A stretch of DNA of 46,804 nucleotides from Myxococcales bacterium (GTDB lineage: Bacteria > Myxococcota_A > UBA9160 > UBA4427), in the NCBI GenBank assembly GCA_022563535.1, contig JADFNE010000034.1:1-46804 (forward strand), in the 5' to 3' direction. Below the pieces are notes generated by a model. The model had not been told where the DNA came from. It was given only the letters and a program-made list of their open reading frames with translations, and did not search any database. Of this stretch, positions 24,374 through 32,415 are shown one piece after another. Each line of letters opens with the position of its first letter. The stretch's first letter is position 1. Position numbers and translations under genes: made by a program.

Positions 24374-26200
24374 ATGATCGATCGCGACCTTGCAGAAAGC
24401 GATGAATCGGTCGTGCCGGTCGAACGAGCCAGGGAAGCCCGTGGGGATCTCCATGTAGTCACGGAGATTCTCCCATACCTGCGCCCCTACCTTGGCCGCA
24501 TCATTCTCGCCCTGTTTCTGATCCTGGCTGCGAAGCTCACCAACCTGCTGATCCCTTTCGCACTCAAAGGCATCGTCGATCAGCTCAATGTCGAACCGAG
24601 CTTGCTGGTGCTACCGGTCGCATTGCTGCTGGCCTATGGCGCTGCACGCATCGGCGTCACGCTTTTTACCGAGCTGCGAGAGGTCGTGTTTGCCCGGGTG
24701 ATGGCGCGGGCCTCGCGAGAAATTACGCTGCAGGTATTCCGGCATCTGCACGGTTTGAGTCTCAAGTTTCATCTCGGTCGCCGCACTGGGGGCGTTGCCC
24801 GAGATATCGAACGCGGCGGCACCGCCATTTCTGACCTGCTCGATTGGACGATCTACACCATTTTGCCTACCGCGCTCGAGGTGTTTCTCGTTACCGCGGT
24901 GCTGGTCTGGGCCTACGACTGGGGCTTCGCCTTCATTACGCTCGGAACGCTCACGGCATATTCTCTGTGGACATTTTCCATCACCGAATGGCGCACCCGT
25001 TTTTATCGCGCCGCGGTCGAAGCCGACACCCGCGCCAGCGAACGCGCGGTCGACTCCCTGCTCAACTACGAGACCGTCAAATACTTCAACAACGAGGCCC
25101 ACGAAGCCACGCGCTACGACGAGAACCTGCGCCACCTCGAGAACGCCCGGGTCAAGGCGCAAACATCCCTGGCCGTGCTGAACCTCGGCCAGACCGCATT
25201 CATTGCAATTGGTGTCACGGCGATGATGTGGCGAGCTGCCGCAGGTGTGGCTGCCGGCGAACTCACGATCGGCGACCTGGTGCTGGTCAACGCCTATCTG
25301 CTGCAGTTGTCAGCACCCTTGTTCCTGCTCGGCATGGTGTATCGAGAAGTCAAACAGGCGCTGACCAACATGGAGCGCCTGTTCGGCTTGCTCGATGAGC
25401 GTCAGGACGTGCAAGATAAGGAAGGCGCCATTCCCCTCGACGTCGGTCGCCCAACCGTCAGCTTCAAAAATGTGCATTTTGGTTACGATGCGCGCCGGAA
25501 GATCTTGCACAGCGTCGACTTTCAGATTCCATCGGGGGGCACGATTGCAGTTGTCGGACATTCGGGCTCTGGAAAATCGACCCTGACCCGGCTTCTTTAT
25601 CGCTTCTACGACGTCGACTCTGGCCATATCCTGATTGACGGTCGCGACGTACGCGATTACACGCAAGAGACGCTGCGCGCCGCCATTGCGATCGTTCCCC
25701 AAGATACCGTGCTGTTCAACGACACGATCTTCTACAACATTCTTTACGGCCGAACGGGGGCAAGCCGCAAAGAAGTCGAAGACGCCGCCCGGGCTGCTCA
25801 CATTCACGACTTCATCATGACACTGCCCGACGGCTACGAGGCCGAGGTCGGCGAACGGGGTCTGAAGTTATCCGGCGGCGAGAAGCAGCGCGTGGCGATC
25901 GCACGCGCCCTGCTGAAAAACCCCGCTATCCTCATCTTCGACGAAGCTACCTCTGCGCTCGATTCACATTCGGAAAAATCGATTCAGGCAGAACTCGACC
26001 GCATCCAGATCGGCCGAACAACCCTCGTGATTGCCCATCGCCTTTCCACCGTCATGAACGCCGATCAAATTCTCGTGATGGACGAGGGACGCATCGTCGA
26101 ACGCGGCCGGCACGCCGAATTACTCGGGGCAGACGGCTACTACGCCAAGATGTGGCAGTTGCAGCAAGAGGAACGGTCGGGATCAGACAACGGTGGATAA
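24374..26200 (+). CDS. Atm1/HMT1-type ABC exporter, fused permease and ATPase
   Basis: The 608-residue half-transporter has a transmembrane domain (about 35-335) and an ATPase domain (about 360-595). Walker A GHSGSGKST is at 395-403, the signature LSGGE at 499-503, Walker B AILIFDE at 518-524 and the switch His at 555. The membrane part carries the Atm1 mark NYETVKYFNNEAHEATRYD (231-249), typical of mitochondrial Atm1/ABCB7 and bacterial relatives that move glutathione-linked sulfur or metal compounds. It is clearly a different subfamily from the MsbA-type gene near the window's start. ATG 24374 has a weak ribosome site. A GcvT-like gene follows after 78 bases. Confidence 0.9.
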   Translation: MIDRDLAESDESVVPVERAREARGDLHVVTEILPYLRPYLGRIILALFLILAAKLTNLLIPFALKGIVDQLNVEPSLLVLPVALLLAYGAARIGVTLFTELREVVFARVMARASREITLQVFRHLHGLSLKFHLGRRTGGVARDIERGGTAISDLLDWTIYTILPTALEVFLVTAVLVWAYDWGFAFITLGTLTAYSLWTFSITEWRTRFYRAAVEADTRASERAVDSLLNYETVKYFNNEAHEATRYDENLRHLENARVKAQTSLAVLNLGQTAFIAIGVTAMMWRAAAGVAAGELTIGDLVLVNAYLLQLSAPLFLLGMVYREVKQALTNMERLFGLLDERQDVQDKEGAIPLDVGRPTVSFKNVHFGYDARRKILHSVDFQIPSGGTIAVVGHSGSGKSTLTRLLYRFYDVDSGHILIDGRDVRDYTQETLRAAIAIVPQDTVLFNDTIFYNILYGRTGASRKEVEDAARAAHIHDFIMTLPDGYEAEVGERGLKLSGGEKQRVAIARALLKNPAILIFDEATSALDSHSEKSIQAELDRIQIGRTTLVIAHRLSTVMNADQILVMDEGRIVERGRHAELLGADGYYAKMWQLQQEERSGSDNGG

Positions 26201-26278
26201 ATCAGGTGGCCTCAATTTCCGCCGAGCCAGGCATCCTCTATCCTCGCCCCAGCTACAAATTACGCACTCGAGGCTAGC

Positions 26279-27493
26279 GTGAAGAAGCTTCCGTTCTACG
26301 ACCTGTTCAATCGCAACATTGAAGCCGATTTGAATGACTACGTCCGCACTCATACGGAGGGCGAGGACTACATCGTCTGGAACGACTACCTGGTTCCCAA
26401 TCACTTCGGAGACGCGGAGTCGGAGTACCAGGCAATCAGGAACAGCTGTGCGATTTTCGACGTGACACCGATCCGCAAGTACAGCATTCGTGGCGGCGAT
26501 GCGGGCCAGTTCCTGGATCGGCTGGTCACGCGACCCGTCAGCCACTCCCCTTCGATGCGTGGGATCTACGTCGCGCTCTGCGACGAGAAGGGCATCCTGA
26601 AGGACGACGCCATCCTCTACAAGTTTGCCGATGACGACTACCTCATGATGCCGTCCGAAATCGATCACACCGCACACTTCGAGTCTGTGCGCCGGACGCT
26701 TGGCCTGGATGACGTGACGATCACGGACTGCAAGGAGTCGATGGCGGGGGTGTCACTCCAAGGTCCCCTTTCCGCGACCGTGCTGCATCGTTGGGGAATG
26801 GATGGCATCGAACATCTAAAACCCTTCGACGTGAAAGACTTCCCGTTGGGGAGCGGCAGCATCCGCATTTCGCGCATGGGCTTTACCGCCGATCTCGGCT
26901 ACGAGTGCTGGTTCGCCCCGGATCTCTACGGGGTATTCGAAGCGGGCCTGCTGTCCGTGAGCAAAGAGATGGGGATCGACATTCTGGGCTATGGCGTCAC
27001 GGCGATGGAGACGTGTCGAATTGAAGGAGGCTTCATTGTACCCGGCTGGGATTGCGCGACGGAGCTCGACCCCTCGCCGAGCAGGGAGCGCACACCCTAC
27101 GAGCTGGCCCTCGGCTGGTTGGTGAAATTGAAGGCGGCCGACTTCGTCGGCCGGGACGCACTGCGTGAGAGGAAGGAGAGTGGGCACCGATTCGCGCTCC
27201 GGAGCTTCGCAATCGAAACTCGCAAGCCACCCGATGAGGATGGGACGCTCCACACGTCAATAGACGGAGAAACGGTCGAGATCGGCACGATGCCCTGCCA
27301 CAGCTATTCCTGGGGCATGGAGCGCATGATCGGCAACGCGTCCATTCAACTCCAATACGCCGACCTCGAGGAGGCGTGGACCGTGATCGATGGAGAGCGG
27401 CTCGACGTTGTATTGAAGAACGGACCGTTGATCGACCTTCCACGCCGCACCCAGCTTCCGGCGCCGCTGCACGAAGTGATGGAAACTTCGTAG
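26279..27493 (+). CDS. GcvT-family folate-dependent aminomethyl/demethylase-like protein
   Basis: The 404-residue protein follows the T-protein layout. EYQAIRNSCAIFDVTPIRKYSI opens the folate-binding fold, GDAGQFLDRLVT matches the conserved d-a-x-x-f-l-x-x-l strand, and ISRMGFTADLGYECWF matches the s-r-x-G-y-t-G-E-x-G-y-E motif. The C-terminal barrel starts near 275. Relatives include glycine-cleavage T-protein and demethylases such as DmdA and LigM that pass a methyl group to tetrahydrofolate. No glycine-cleavage P, H or L gene is nearby, so demethylation of some N-, O- or S-methyl compound is more likely than glycine cleavage. GTG 26279 is the start; a PhyH gene follows within 30 bases. Confidence 0.8.
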   Translation: MKKLPFYDLFNRNIEADLNDYVRTHTEGEDYIVWNDYLVPNHFGDAESEYQAIRNSCAIFDVTPIRKYSIRGGDAGQFLDRLVTRPVSHSPSMRGIYVALCDEKGILKDDAILYKFADDDYLMMPSEIDHTAHFESVRRTLGLDDVTITDCKESMAGVSLQGPLSATVLHRWGMDGIEHLKPFDVKDFPLGSGSIRISRMGFTADLGYECWFAPDLYGVFEAGLLSVSKEMGIDILGYGVTAMETCRIEGGFIVPGWDCATELDPSPSRERTPYELALGWLVKLKAADFVGRDALRERKESGHRFALRSFAIETRKPPDEDGTLHTSIDGETVEIGTMPCHSYSWGMERMIGNASIQLQYADLEEAWTVIDGERLDVVLKNGPLIDLPRRTQLPAPLHEVMETS

Positions 27494-27522
27494 TGGAAGA
27501 AGCGGAACGGAAAGGAGCCAGC

Positions 27523-28347
27523 GTGCTCATGGATCAGACGATCAAAGATTTTTATCAAAAAAACGGAGCGGCGTTATTGAGAGGCGTCTTCTCCCCCGAA
27601 CAACTCGAACTCCTGGCTCGCGGTATCGAAAAAAATGTCGCAGAGCCTTCGCCAACATCCTTTTCTCGCTTCGAGGGTGAGGATGGGCGAGGCGTATTCA
27701 CCCTCGACTACGGATGCCATCGTTGGATCCCGGAGTACATCGAGTTCGCGGCGACGTCCAGGCTTTCGGAACTTGCGGCCGAGTTGCTGCAGTCGAAACG
27801 CGTGTGTTTTTTTGACGACAGTTATTTCATCAAACAGGCGGGCTCAGAAATCAAGGTCCCATGGCACCACGACTTCACGTACTACGAAATCGAAGGGGAC
27901 ATCCTGGTCGCCTGGATCCCCCTCGATTCCCACGGCGAACACGAGACACTGCGGCTGGTTGCGGGCTCGCACCGCTGGGGAAAGCGATTTCCTCCCGTTG
28001 AATTCGAGTCGCATCGAGATCCCGCTTCAGCAGGGGTCGTGCCGAAATCCTACGATCCGATTCCCGATATCGATGCAGGGGATTACGAGATTCTCTCCTG
28101 GGAGGTAGAACCCGGAGACTGTGTTTTCTTCAACGGCCTCACCCTGCACAGCAGTCGAGGCAACCCAACGCAGTCCGAGCAGCGCCGCTTCAACTGCCGC
28201 TTCGTCGATGAATCCGCCGTCTATGTGCCGAATCCCGATTTTCCCCTTGGAGACGGAAAAGCGAATGCCAACGTGCAACCTGGGCAGCGGCTGTCCGAAG
28301 ACCCGGAACACTTTCCTGTTCTTTGGCAGGCAGACACAAATGATTGA
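27523..28347 (+). CDS. PhyH-family Fe(II)/2-oxoglutarate dioxygenase
   Basis: The 274-residue protein has the phytanoyl-CoA hydroxylase fold. The iron triad is H115-x-D117 (VPWHHDFTYYEI) and H209 (NGLTLHSSRGN), and an Arg near 221-226 (RRFNCRF) is placed to hold 2-oxoglutarate. LRLVAGSHRWG is a typical strand-turn of the family. Members hydroxylate lipids, amino acids or secondary metabolites. GTG 27523 is preferred because AAAGGAG lies five bases before it; ATG 27529 is possible. The gene follows the GcvT-like gene by 29 bases and precedes the aminotransferase by 269, so the three may act on one amine-containing substrate. Confidence 0.85.
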   Translation: MLMDQTIKDFYQKNGAALLRGVFSPEQLELLARGIEKNVAEPSPTSFSRFEGEDGRGVFTLDYGCHRWIPEYIEFAATSRLSELAAELLQSKRVCFFDDSYFIKQAGSEIKVPWHHDFTYYEIEGDILVAWIPLDSHGEHETLRLVAGSHRWGKRFPPVEFESHRDPASAGVVPKSYDPIPDIDAGDYEILSWEVEPGDCVFFNGLTLHSSRGNPTQSEQRRFNCRFVDESAVYVPNPDFPLGDGKANANVQPGQRLSEDPEHFPVLWQADTND

Positions 28348-28616
28348 TCAGTGCACGGCCGAAAAAAGCTGAACGGGGCCCCGGCCCCTAGCCTCGGCAC
28401 CTGCGTCCTTGCGATTAGGCCCCCCCAACGGGGTAGCGGCGGCCTCTGCCAGTACCCCCTATACTCCCGCCGCTTCCTGGAATCTCCTCTGCGAGGAGAC
28501 AGCGGAGCACCGGCCAACAGGTGTGAATAATGCACCTGCGCAGCACATGCGGGCCGGATCCATAATGGACGTAAATACAGAACATGACAGCCCGCTGATC
28601 GGGCAAGGAGATCTAC
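28348..28616 (+). other. Structured leader upstream of the aminotransferase gene
   Basis: This gap holds several small hairpins: a GC palindrome (28375-28388), CTCCTC/GAGGAG (28484-28498), CAGGTG/CACCTG (28518-28538) and GCCCG/CGGGC (28590-28604). The last directly precedes the AAGGAG ribosome site (28605-28610). I do not recognise a known riboswitch class. The first may end the PhyH transcript; the others may be leader structure or chance in GC-rich DNA. Confidence 0.35.
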
Positions 28617-29921
28617 ATGGCGCGTTCGCTCAAAAAGTCGAATGAACAATTCAAACGAGCGATCAAATCGATGCCCCTCGGGGTTACCTCCAATTTCCGT
28701 TATTGGGGTGAAGACGAGACCATTTACATCAAGCGCGGCAAAGGCGGCCGTGTCTGGGATATCGACGACAACCAATACATTGACTATCGGCTCGGCTACG
28801 GCCCGGCCATCCTCGGTTACGCCGACGAGCGGGTCGACGCCGCGGTGCGCGAGGGAATGGAAATCGGTGGCGTCTTCGCCCTGGCGACGGAGATGGAAGC
28901 CCTGGTCGCCGAGCGCATCATCAAGATGGTGCCCGCCGCAGAACTGGTCCGATACTGCGTGAGTGGAACCGAGGCGGTGATGGCCGCACTGCGGACCGCA
29001 CGAGGCTACACGGGCAAGGATAGTTACATCATGGTCGAGGGCGGCTACCACGGGATGTTCGATTCCGTGATGTGGTACCTCGAAATTGAGGAAGACGGCG
29101 AACCGGAGGTCGTTCCCACCGGAAAGGGGATTCCCCAGCACCTCAAGGCGCTCTTGAACATGGTTCCGATGAACGATGCCAACAAGCTCGAAGACCTGCT
29201 CAAGGCCAAGGGCGACCAGATTGGCGCGTTCTTGATCGAGCCCATTCTGGGCAACGCCGGTGGCATTACCGCCAACGCCCAGTACGTGAAGGATGCACGC
29301 GAGCTGTGTACCCGCCACGACGTCATCATGATCGTCGACGAGGTAAAGACCGGGTTCCGGGTCGCTCGCGGTGGCGTGCAGGAATGGATGGGCGTGGAAG
29401 CAGATCTCTGCACCTATGCCAAGGCCGTCGCGAATGGTTATCCCATCTCGGTCCTGGCGGGTAAAGAAGAGATCATGCGCACGATCGGCAATGGCGTCAC
29501 CCACGGCGGCACCTACACGGCGCACTCCGTATCGATCTGTGCGGCGAACAAGACTCTCGAGATTCTCGACGAGACCGACGCGCTGGCGAACATCGAGGCC
29601 TACGGCCTCAAGATGCAGGAAGGCATGACCAAGATCCTGAATGCGAGGAGCATCGAGCACGTCTTCGTAGGACATGCCTCGATGGGAGGTCTCTTCTTCA
29701 CCGAGGAACAACCGACCGACTATCGCGATTGGAAGAAGACGGACAACACGCTCTACGAGGCGCTCGCCGAGGAGATGCTCGAGCACGGAGTCATGATCGA
29801 GCCCGACTCCCGCGAACCCTTCTTCCTCTGCGAATCCCACGACGAAGCGTGCCTGAAGGAGACTCTCGAAGGATTCGAGCTCGGTCTCGACGGAGCGTTG
29901 AAGAAACTCGGTCGTAGCTAG
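28617..29921 (+). CDS. Class III aminotransferase, glutamate-1-semialdehyde aminomutase-like
   Basis: The 434-residue PLP enzyme opens with PLGVTSNFRYW and GRVWDIDDNQYIDYRLGYGP, close to HemL-type aminomutases. VSGTEAVMAALRTARGYTGK is the phosphate-binding region, IVDEVKTGFR (239-248) holds the ring-contact Asp, and K269 in TYAKAVANGYP is the Schiff-base lysine. Many relatives outside heme synthesis are amino-acid or polyamine aminotransferases, and nothing else from tetrapyrrole synthesis is here, so the hemL name is withheld. ATG 28617 follows AAGGAG by six bases. A clear rho-independent terminator follows the gene. Confidence 0.87.
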   Translation: MARSLKKSNEQFKRAIKSMPLGVTSNFRYWGEDETIYIKRGKGGRVWDIDDNQYIDYRLGYGPAILGYADERVDAAVREGMEIGGVFALATEMEALVAERIIKMVPAAELVRYCVSGTEAVMAALRTARGYTGKDSYIMVEGGYHGMFDSVMWYLEIEEDGEPEVVPTGKGIPQHLKALLNMVPMNDANKLEDLLKAKGDQIGAFLIEPILGNAGGITANAQYVKDARELCTRHDVIMIVDEVKTGFRVARGGVQEWMGVEADLCTYAKAVANGYPISVLAGKEEIMRTIGNGVTHGGTYTAHSVSICAANKTLEILDETDALANIEAYGLKMQEGMTKILNARSIEHVFVGHASMGGLFFTEEQPTDYRDWKKTDNTLYEALAEEMLEHGVMIEPDSREPFFLCESHDEACLKETLEGFELGLDGALKKLGRS

Positions 29922-29954
29922 AGCGAAAGAAAGCAACACCGAGCGTGAATTGAA

Positions 29955-29986
29955 AGGCGGGGCCCAGTCATGGGTCCCGCCTTTTT
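29955..29986 (+). terminator. Rho-independent terminator
   Basis: AGGCGGGGCCC (29955-29965) pairs with GGGTCCCGCCT (29972-29982) with one G-T pair, and a run of T follows (29982-29986). It lies 33 bases after the aminotransferase stop and closes the plus-strand catabolic block before the glycoconjugate region. Confidence 0.85.
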
Positions 29987-30066
29987 CTATTTCGTCTAGC
30001 AGCCTGCTGGTGGCCTGGGTCGGACTCAATTGCGTCGAGCCGGTCGCTATATCAATATTGGGCGAT

Positions 30067-32415
30067 ATGGAATCCCGCACATCGCTACCGGACTCCGACT
30101 CGAAACGCGGGAATTTTGCCGTTCACGCCGCTCTGCTCTTTGCCGTCGCACTGGTCTTTGCGCCCGTCGTCCTCCATCCAACGGATGTCATCTATAGCCC
30201 GCGCTCCGACGTACTGTCCCAGCATCACCCCTTTCGCACGCTTCAGGTCGAATCACTCCACGAGCGCGGACGGCCTCAGCTCTGGAACAGCACGTCCTTT
30301 GGCGGCATGCCGCTCGTCGGAGATCCCCAGGCCGGCATTTTCTATCCGATGAATTGGCTCCACGCGCTGGCGCCTTCCGATGGAAGTCACGCTTGGTTTG
30401 GCTGGAACATCATCCTGCATTTGATTCTCGGCGGCTGGGGCATGCTCGCGTGGTTGAAGGGGCACGGCTTCGACCTCTGGGCCCGACTCGCGGGCGCGTT
30501 CACCTTTTCATTCGCGGGAAAATGGCTGCTCCACATCGCGGTCCCAGGACACATCATCTTTCTTCCCCTGGCCTGGATCCCTTGGCAGTGTTTCTTCATC
30601 GATCGGATTCTGCGCCGCCCCGAACCCCGAGATTGTATTGGCTTTGCTCTCGTGACCGCGTTTGCAATCACGGGGTTTCATCCCCAGCTGCTTCTTTATT
30701 CTCAACTCCTGGTACTGGGCTATGGCCTGCGGGGCTGCATCCTTCTCTGGCGGAGTCGAGACACCCAGCGGGTAGATGCGTCGAGACTCAAGGCACCGCT
30801 GGTCCTTGTGGGTTCGGGCTGCCTCGCCCTCGTGCTCTGCGCAGCACACCTGCTTCCCATCGTCGACCACATGACCTACTACGTTCGCGGCGAGGGCATC
30901 CCCTACTCTGTCGCCGCAAACTACGCGATCACAAGGGAATTGCTCCAGAACCTGTTGCTGCCAGAGCAAGGCCCCCTGCCGAATTGGGAAGCGTCAATCT
31001 ACCTGGGCATCGCCGCCCTCGTGCTGGGTGGCTTTGCGCTGTGGCACCGCCCCCGACGTAACGCCCTGCTCTACTGTCTCGGTTCAGTGATTTTCTGTCT
31101 CTGGTACGCCACCGGGGGACCCGGTGGCCTGCATCGACTGATGCACGATTGGCTTCCAGGCTTTTCACTGTTTCGCTTTCCGAATCGCATGTTGCTCCTG
31201 ATCGGTTTTCCGCTCGCCTATTTGGTCGCGGCGGGAACCGAGACCCTGCTCCGGGCTCCGATCCGACGGGGCCTGGCGGCGGCGGCGATCACACCGGCGA
31301 TTGCGGCGCTGGTACTGGTTGCAATCGTCCAGACCCCAGCGGCCCTGTTCACCGCCCTCGCTCTTTGCCTCCCCGGCATTGCGCTTGCGATCCGTGCGTG
31401 GGGGCCCGCCGCCCTCGCCGCGCCACTGTTGGTCTTTGGACTCCTGATTGATCAAGCTCGCTATGTCATTCCGCTGATACACACCATGCCGATCGAGGAA
31501 GCCTTGGGAGACCACCCACTTGTTTCACGTTTGGCCGCGCCCCTCGGACACCAACGCGTGCTCTCGATCAATCGAAGAGTTCGCGCCGATCTGAGCCCCT
31601 TGCCCGTGACCTACATCACGCCTGCGGGAATCGAGGGCATGCGAGGCTTCAATCCCCTGGTTCCAGTCTCGACGCATCGACTGCTCCGCGAAGGGGTTGG
31701 GGGAATGGAACCCTCCCGGAAGACCTCGACCACCGTCGATTCCTTTCCCCTGCGGCACCGCACTCCGCTGGACCTCTTCAACATTCGCTGGGTAATCTCG
31801 GTGGCCCCGATCCAACTCGAAGGACTCGTGCTTCGCGATCGCTTCCCCGATCTATCCGTCTATCTCTTTGAGTTGCCAAGAGCGATGTTCGAATTCAACG
31901 AAGTGCTTCTTTATGAAAACACCCGGGCCCTCCCCCGCGCTGGCCTGATCCCGCGAGCGCGGCAGGTTGCGAATCAGGACCAGGCGCTCGAACAACTCAG
32001 GAGCGTTGACCCGCGACGCGAAGTGCTGATCGAAGACCAGGACTGGACGACAATCTACCCGGATCCCTTTCGCGCCATCGAGGTCGAGCACTCGGGCGAT
32101 CGAATCCGGCTCGACTTCGATGCCGGAGACGGGGGTTATCTGCTGATCAGCGAGTTGTGGTACCCGGGCTGGCGAGCGCGGGTCGACGGTCAGATTCGCG
32201 AACTCGAGCGCGCCAATGGCTTCTTCCTGGCTTTGGAGATGGGTTCGGGGCATCACGAGGTCATTCTCGAGTATTGGCCAGGCTCCCTCAGTGTCGGCCT
32301 GTGGATCAGCGCATTGGGTCTCGTGTTACTCCTCGCGCTAGCCGGGGCGGATCAGATGTTGCCCACTCGTCGCAAAGCCAGAGGAATCGCACCCGACAAA
32401 GTCGTTGCTCCATAG
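30067..32415 (+). CDS. YfhO-like large polytopic membrane protein (GT-C-type)
   Basis: With ATG 30067 the protein has 782 residues: many hydrophobic segments in the first two thirds, then a soluble, probably periplasmic C-terminal domain and a last membrane helix. The N-terminal loop has SPRSDVLSQHHPFR and GRPQLWNSTSFGGMPLVGDPQAGIFYPMNWL. This is the hallmark of YfhO-family proteins, where acidic residues after the first helix suggest lipid-phosphate sugar transfer. ISELWYPGWRARVDGQIREL near the end is also typical. YfhO proteins take part in lipoteichoic acid or other envelope glycosylation. A longer frame from 29950 would run through the terminator and is rejected. The gene overlaps the convergent sulfatase-fold gene by 64 bases. 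Confidence 0.8.
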   Translation: MESRTSLPDSDSKRGNFAVHAALLFAVALVFAPVVLHPTDVIYSPRSDVLSQHHPFRTLQVESLHERGRPQLWNSTSFGGMPLVGDPQAGIFYPMNWLHALAPSDGSHAWFGWNIILHLILGGWGMLAWLKGHGFDLWARLAGAFTFSFAGKWLLHIAVPGHIIFLPLAWIPWQCFFIDRILRRPEPRDCIGFALVTAFAITGFHPQLLLYSQLLVLGYGLRGCILLWRSRDTQRVDASRLKAPLVLVGSGCLALVLCAAHLLPIVDHMTYYVRGEGIPYSVAANYAITRELLQNLLLPEQGPLPNWEASIYLGIAALVLGGFALWHRPRRNALLYCLGSVIFCLWYATGGPGGLHRLMHDWLPGFSLFRFPNRMLLLIGFPLAYLVAAGTETLLRAPIRRGLAAAAITPAIAALVLVAIVQTPAALFTALALCLPGIALAIRAWGPAALAAPLLVFGLLIDQARYVIPLIHTMPIEEALGDHPLVSRLAAPLGHQRVLSINRRVRADLSPLPVTYITPAGIEGMRGFNPLVPVSTHRLLREGVGGMEPSRKTSTTVDSFPLRHRTPLDLFNIRWVISVAPIQLEGLVLRDRFPDLSVYLFELPRAMFEFNEVLLYENTRALPRAGLIPRARQVANQDQALEQLRSVDPRREVLIEDQDWTTIYPDPFRAIEVEHSGDRIRLDFDAGDGGYLLISELWYPGWRARVDGQIRELERANGFFLALEMGSGHHEVILEYWPGSLSVGLWISALGLVLLLALAGADQMLPTRRKARGIAPDKVVAP

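Noticed and set aside
26279-27493. Naming the GcvT-like gene gcvT or dmdA.
   Set aside because: No glycine-cleavage partners nearby and no residue-level proof of DMSP demethylation.
27376-27522. N-terminal extension of the PhyH protein.
   Set aside because: It overlaps the GcvT-like gene in another frame, and a strong ribosome site precedes GTG 27523.
28617-29921. Naming the aminotransferase hemL.
   Set aside because: Sequence is of that group, but context lacks tetrapyrrole genes and many relatives have other substrates.
29950-30066. N-terminal extension of the YfhO-like protein.
   Set aside because: It would translate across a rho-independent terminator, has no family similarity, and the ATG at 30067 starts just before the first membrane helix.
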